This document shows, in pieces, positions 4,359 to 6,670 of a stretch of 6,670 nt of DNA. Both the position numbers and the translations under genes were made by a program. Where the stretch lies: positions 1-6,670 of the forward strand of contig JAFGGQ010000175.1 of the NCBI GenBank assembly GCA_016930435.1. Direction: 5' to 3'. Below the pieces are notes generated by a model that ran no database searches, was not told the DNA's origin, and saw nothing but the letters and a program-made list of their open reading frames with translations. The stretch comes from a bacterium (GTDB taxonomy: Bacteria; UBP14; UBA6098; JAFGQG01). Every line of letters starts with the position of its first letter. Position 1 is the first letter of the stretch.

Positions 4359-5975
4359 ATGAGAAAGAAATATAAACAAAAACAAAAATACCTGATTCCC
4401 TGGTTCCTGGTTTGTATAGCGGGAGTATTAACCTTGCATGCTGAAAAGCTTTCGGAGCAGGACATTAAAACTGCGGTCCAAACATGGGTGCAGGTAGTAA
4501 CTGCCGATGCCCGTCCGGATGCCGTTATTGAATCTATGGAACCATTTGTAACTGAGGGTGAGACCCTGGCTTACATTGCTCATATATCGGATAGCGGATT
4601 CTGCCTATGCGGGGCGGATAATATGCTCTACCCTGTTTATTATTACAATCCCCATAATAGTTTTGACGCGAATAATCCAAATTATAAGTATATCTTAGAG
4701 GAAATTACTGTTAGAACCGATTCCTATAAGGCTGGAATATCTGCCGAAGACACCCTGGTACTAAAATATGCTGAAGAGTTTGAATCGCGGGTCGCTCTCT
4801 GGAGAACCTTAGTTGAAGGTACTATCCCTCCGCTAATTACAGGAGATGAAAGTCCCCTCGCTGATCCTGATAGGATGAGTATTTTGTTTAACAGCAAGTG
4901 GGGACAGCATTGGCCTTTCTGGCACTATTGCCCTACCCTAACCCATAATCCCGTGGAACCAGACACCACCGTTGTGGGTTGTGTGGCAACAGCCTTAGCT
5001 CAGATAATATACTACTGGGAATGGCCTCCCCAGGGCACCGGTACAGTAGATACGGACTACCTCTTCCGGTGGAGTAACCTTTGGTTGAAGCAAGCACTGG
5101 CTGATGATCCCGGAATTGATACTACCGGTGATTTCAGGAATCGCTTAAGATGGGCCGGTGACACTCTGGAAATGAGAGGTAAATGGGATTATAGTCTGTA
5201 CGAATCTGCTCAGTATATAGATACTACGGCTGAATATTTAGCTGCATTATCAAACCTGTGGAATGGAATGAACGCCGACTCAGCTCACCTGGAGGTGAAT
5301 CTGGAAGCTCATTCCTATAATTACGATATTATGCTCGATCAACCGGAGGCCTTTTATCCTTCAAATTCGAACCTCGAAATGGCTAAACTCAGCTACCATA
5401 CGGGTCTGGCTGTAGATATGAGTTATGGTATAAATAGCTCCAGCTCTCTAACCTCAAATGTCCCCGAATTTATAATCAACCAGTTTGATTATGATCCCGA
5501 CGCCCATTATATTGATATTGATATTGACTCCATGACTAATGAGATTATATGGTCCCGTCCAGTGCAGATAAGGGGAAGCAGCAGCGCTGCCGGGGGACAT
5601 TCATGGGTGGTTTTCGGGTACAACAAGGCAACTGACCCGAACCGTCAATTCAGGATGAACATGGGATGGGATGGAAGCGATGATGGCTGGTACACACTGG
5701 ATAATGTGCCCCTGGATCTGATAAATAGTCACGCGCATAACATTTTTGTTGCTCCCGAGAATGTAGTCAGGTTCGTGGGGACTTCAGGAAGTCCGGGTGA
5801 TGGCTCACCCAATAATCCTCACGGCTCCTTTACAGAAGGCTTAGATGGCGTCGATGATGGCGGTACTCTGGTATTCAAAGCCAATTCAGTACATTACTAT
5901 CCCGCTGATTCGGCGATTAACCAGGAAGTAACGCTGAAGGGCTACAACATTGAGATAAGGGCTGCTGCGCCTTAG
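4359..5975 (+). CDS. Secreted C10-family (streptopain-like) cysteine peptidase with C-terminal accessory domain
   Basis: This 538-residue exported endopeptidase belongs to the papain-fold C10 family (streptopain/SpeB). Residues 1-28 are a signal peptide with a KYKQKQKY basic start and likely cleavage after LHA. Residues ~30-135 resemble the Spi-type inhibitory propeptide, including SGFCLCGADN followed by YPVYYY. The catalytic domain starts near 175 with KWGQ..PFWHYCP. GCVATALAQ places the nucleophile at Cys208. MAKLSYHTGLAVDMSYG is the family helix. GGHSWVVFGYN places the catalytic His at 414. NMGWDG (434-439) replaces the usual NWGWGG, with Met at the first Trp position. The Cys-His spacing is 206 residues against 148 in streptopain, owing to an insertion at about 225-320. 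Residues ~469-538 add a domain with GDGSPNNPHGSF and a GGTLVF strand, like the first coil of a beta-helix. The gene lies 17 bp behind the fibre gene, so the two probably form an operon. The substrate is unknown. Confidence 0.9.
   Translation: MRKKYKQKQKYLIPWFLVCIAGVLTLHAEKLSEQDIKTAVQTWVQVVTADARPDAVIESMEPFVTEGETLAYIAHISDSGFCLCGADNMLYPVYYYNPHNSFDANNPNYKYILEEITVRTDSYKAGISAEDTLVLKYAEEFESRVALWRTLVEGTIPPLITGDESPLADPDRMSILFNSKWGQHWPFWHYCPTLTHNPVEPDTTVVGCVATALAQIIYYWEWPPQGTGTVDTDYLFRWSNLWLKQALADDPGIDTTGDFRNRLRWAGDTLEMRGKWDYSLYESAQYIDTTAEYLAALSNLWNGMNADSAHLEVNLEAHSYNYDIMLDQPEAFYPSNSNLEMAKLSYHTGLAVDMSYGINSSSSLTSNVPEFIINQFDYDPDAHYIDIDIDSMTNEIIWSRPVQIRGSSSAAGGHSWVVFGYNKATDPNRQFRMNMGWDGSDDGWYTLDNVPLDLINSHAHNIFVAPENVVRFVGTSGSPGDGSPNNPHGSFTEGLDGVDDGGTLVFKANSVHYYPADSAINQEVTLKGYNIEIRAAAP
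5763..5972 (+). other. Short C-terminal beta-helix-like domain of the peptidase
   Basis: Residues 469-538 follow the papain fold. The order is VRFVGTSGSPGDGSPNNPHG, then a helix-like FTEGLDGV, then GGTLVFKA, then INQEVTLKGYNIEIR. This order (G-GS-x-NP, then a short helix, then GGTV strand, then a VTL strand) is what begins many secreted parallel beta-helix proteins. Only about one coil is present, so it is either a minimal binding domain or a truncated one. Confidence 0.5.
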
Positions 5976-6003
5976 AGGTCAGATTATCAGTTAACGGTAC
6001 GAG
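5976..6003. other. 28-bp convergent gap without a clear terminator
   Basis: The peptidase gene ends at 5975 and the opposing gene ends at 6004. The only local pairing I find is ACGGT (5994-5998) with ACCGT (6012-6016), a five-base stem without a T-run. I do not call it a terminator. Transcripts from both sides may overlap. Confidence 0.5.
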
Positions 6004-6492
6004 TTATTTAGACCGTGTTACGGCAATCCAGAAGAATTCCACTCCGGATTTTCCTTCTCCCATCTCCTTGACCGTAAAACCACTTTCATTATATTTGTAA
6101 ATGAACAAACCGTTACATTCGCCCAGTGGTGTAACCGTAATAGAGACTGCTTCCGGGTCGTTGAGTCCTTCGGTGAATTCCTTTTCGAACTCGACACTGC
6201 AGATTCCTTCAACTAACCGGGCTTTTCCGGATGCTTCTGTTTTCGAGGAGCGGTTGTATTTCCCCTTCATTTCCGCTATTTTTTCCTGCATCTCGGATTT
6301 ATCCATCTTCTTGAATTCCGGCTTTTGGAATGGGACTGGCTCCCCTGTCTTCTCCTGGACTGTGGGGGTGGATTCCTCAATTTGGCCTTCATTGGGGTCG
6401 GTAGTCTGTTCTGTTTGCGCCCAGATGGGTACTGATAGTGTATATAACATAAAACACACTATAATGAGGGAACAAATTTTTGTTGCTTTCAT
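6004..6492 (-). CDS. Small secreted protein with a fibre-associated C-terminal domain
   Basis: This is a 162-residue exported protein of unknown function. Residues 1-25 are a signal peptide (MKATKIC start, hydrophobic core IIVCFMLY, cleavage after IWA). Residues 26-60 are a polar, T/E/P/Q-rich linker. Residues 61-88 are Lys/Glu-rich and probably helical. Residues 89-162 are the folded part: SGKARLVEGICSVEF, EFTEGL, VSITVTPLGECNGLF, SGFTVKEM, GKSGVEFFWIAV. I recognise this last segment as the G-T-A-x-L...V-TP-G...F-V-x-E...F-W pattern found at the C-termini of other VGIG-containing fibre-type proteins. Here it stands alone on a short protein. I chose ATG 6492 over the ATG at 6516 because AGGAG (6501-6505) lies 8 nt before it and the protein then begins with a normal signal peptide. 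It is convergent with the peptidase gene. An interaction with the fibre is only inferred. Confidence 0.8.
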   Translation of the reverse strand: MKATKICSLIIVCFMLYTLSVPIWAQTEQTTDPNEGQIEESTPTVQEKTGEPVPFQKPEFKKMDKSEMQEKIAEMKGKYNRSSKTEASGKARLVEGICSVEFEKEFTEGLNDPEAVSITVTPLGECNGLFIYKYNESGFTVKEMGEGKSGVEFFWIAVTRSK

Positions 6493-6500
6493 GACTTTTA

Positions 6501-6505
6501 CTCCT
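6501..6505 (-). promoter_or_regulatory. Ribosome binding site deciding the ATG 6492 start
   Basis: On the minus strand this is AGGAG, 8 nt upstream of ATG 6492-6490. The upstream in-frame ATG at 6516 has no such sequence before it, and would place a few extra residues ahead of the signal peptide. Confidence 0.75.
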
Positions 6506-6542
6506 GTAATTAACAATTTTGGTTCGTACGCAATTTAGTTGC

Positions 6543-6566
6543 ATGGTATTATTTGAAATTTACCAT
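6543..6566. repeat. Short inverted repeat upstream of the small secreted gene
   Basis: ATGGTA (6543-6548) and TACCAT (6561-6566) are perfect inverted arms with a 12-base A/T-rich centre, about 50 bp upstream of ATG 6492. The size and spacing suit an operator, but the match is only six bases per arm. It also overlaps the stop codon of the possible upstream frame. Confidence 0.3.
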
Positions 6567-6670
6567 AACTGCCACTGGATTGCTGGATGGTTGCCTCTCC
6601 TGTATTGTTGAGTGATGATTGTTCTTGTAAAATTTAGTGAGTTTATCATTCATCTTATTTCCATAACATC
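6549..6670 (-). CDS. Possible C-terminal end of an upstream minus-strand gene (partial)
   Basis: On the minus strand one frame is open from the right edge to TAA at 6551-6549, giving 40 codons that end in VAVMVNFK. The sequence has a mixed composition (KLTKFYKNNHHS, then IQERQPSSNP) and I recognise no family. An internal ATG near 6653 could make it a 34-residue protein, but I see no good ribosome binding site there. A 40-codon open frame can arise by chance. If real, it would lie 56 bp upstream of the small secreted gene on the same strand. Confidence 0.2.
   Translation of the reverse strand, partial: CYGNKMNDKLTKFYKNNHHSTIQERQPSSNPVAVMVNFK

Noticed and set aside
5700-5975. A type IX secretion C-terminal sorting domain on the peptidase
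   Set aside because: C10 peptidases of FCB bacteria often end in one, but this tail lacks the usual pattern and looks like a beta-helix start. The fibre also ends without one.
5976-6011. Readthrough extension of the peptidase after its TAG
   Set aside because: The same frame continues only 11 codons to the next TAG, and nothing indicates recoding. Another frame stays open here, but it is the antisense of the small secreted gene.
5990-6021. A bidirectional terminator hairpin between the convergent genes
   Set aside because: The stem is only five pairs with poor extension, has no T-run on either strand, and part of it lies in coding sequence.
6493-6516. ATG at 6516 as the start of the small secreted protein
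   Set aside because: ATG 6492 has AGGAG at a suitable distance and begins a standard signal peptide. The extra eight residues have no RBS in front of them.
6101-6538. A 145-codon open frame on the plus strand opposite the small secreted gene
   Set aside because: It has no ribosome binding site, no recognisable family and a composition that mirrors the minus-strand gene, which has a signal peptide, a good RBS and a recognisable domain.

Overview
The window holds a small locus of secreted proteins from a bacterium, probably an uncultivated lineage of the FCB type (Cloacimonadota, WOR-3, Zixibacteria or similar). That placement is inference from protein style only: all three complete gene products, and the one partial product, begin with signal peptides, and the protein families are ones I associate with such metagenomic genomes. 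There is no rRNA, tRNA, ribosomal or other marker gene to confirm it. I see no transposase, integrase, CRISPR array or RNA gene.

Layout. On the minus strand at the left edge (1-261) is the start of a secreted protein, cut off by the window. Its first ~87 residues carry the same N-terminal domain as the large gene next door. An AT-rich divergent region (262-576) separates the two. On the plus strand, 577-4341 encodes a 1254-residue secreted fibre-like protein. It has an N-terminal PR..YQGKLTD domain, three blocks of a strict 10-residue repeat (about 38 copies, a 30-bp period in DNA), seven VGIG-type fibre motifs, and a conserved C-terminal domain starting at DLAE that resembles the self-cleaving chaperone domains of phage tail spikes. 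Only 17 bp later, 4359-5975 encodes a C10-family (streptopain-like) cysteine peptidase with signal peptide, inhibitory propeptide, Cys208/His414 and a short extra C-terminal domain. Convergent on the minus strand, 6004-6492 encodes a 162-residue secreted protein. Its C-terminal domain matches one I know from the ends of other fibre-type proteins. At the right edge a minus-strand frame (6549-6670) is open to the window end and may be the tail of another gene.

How the parts may fit (inference): the fibre and the peptidase look like one operon, the left paralog shares the fibre's N-terminal domain and promoter region, and the right-hand protein carries a fibre-associated terminal domain as a stand-alone secreted product. 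Together they suggest an extracellular fibre or adhesin system with its own protease. The most unusual part is the fibre's decapeptide repeat architecture, in which each repeat block is opened by a VGIG-type motif and closed by an AG-[YN]-F-x-G motif.
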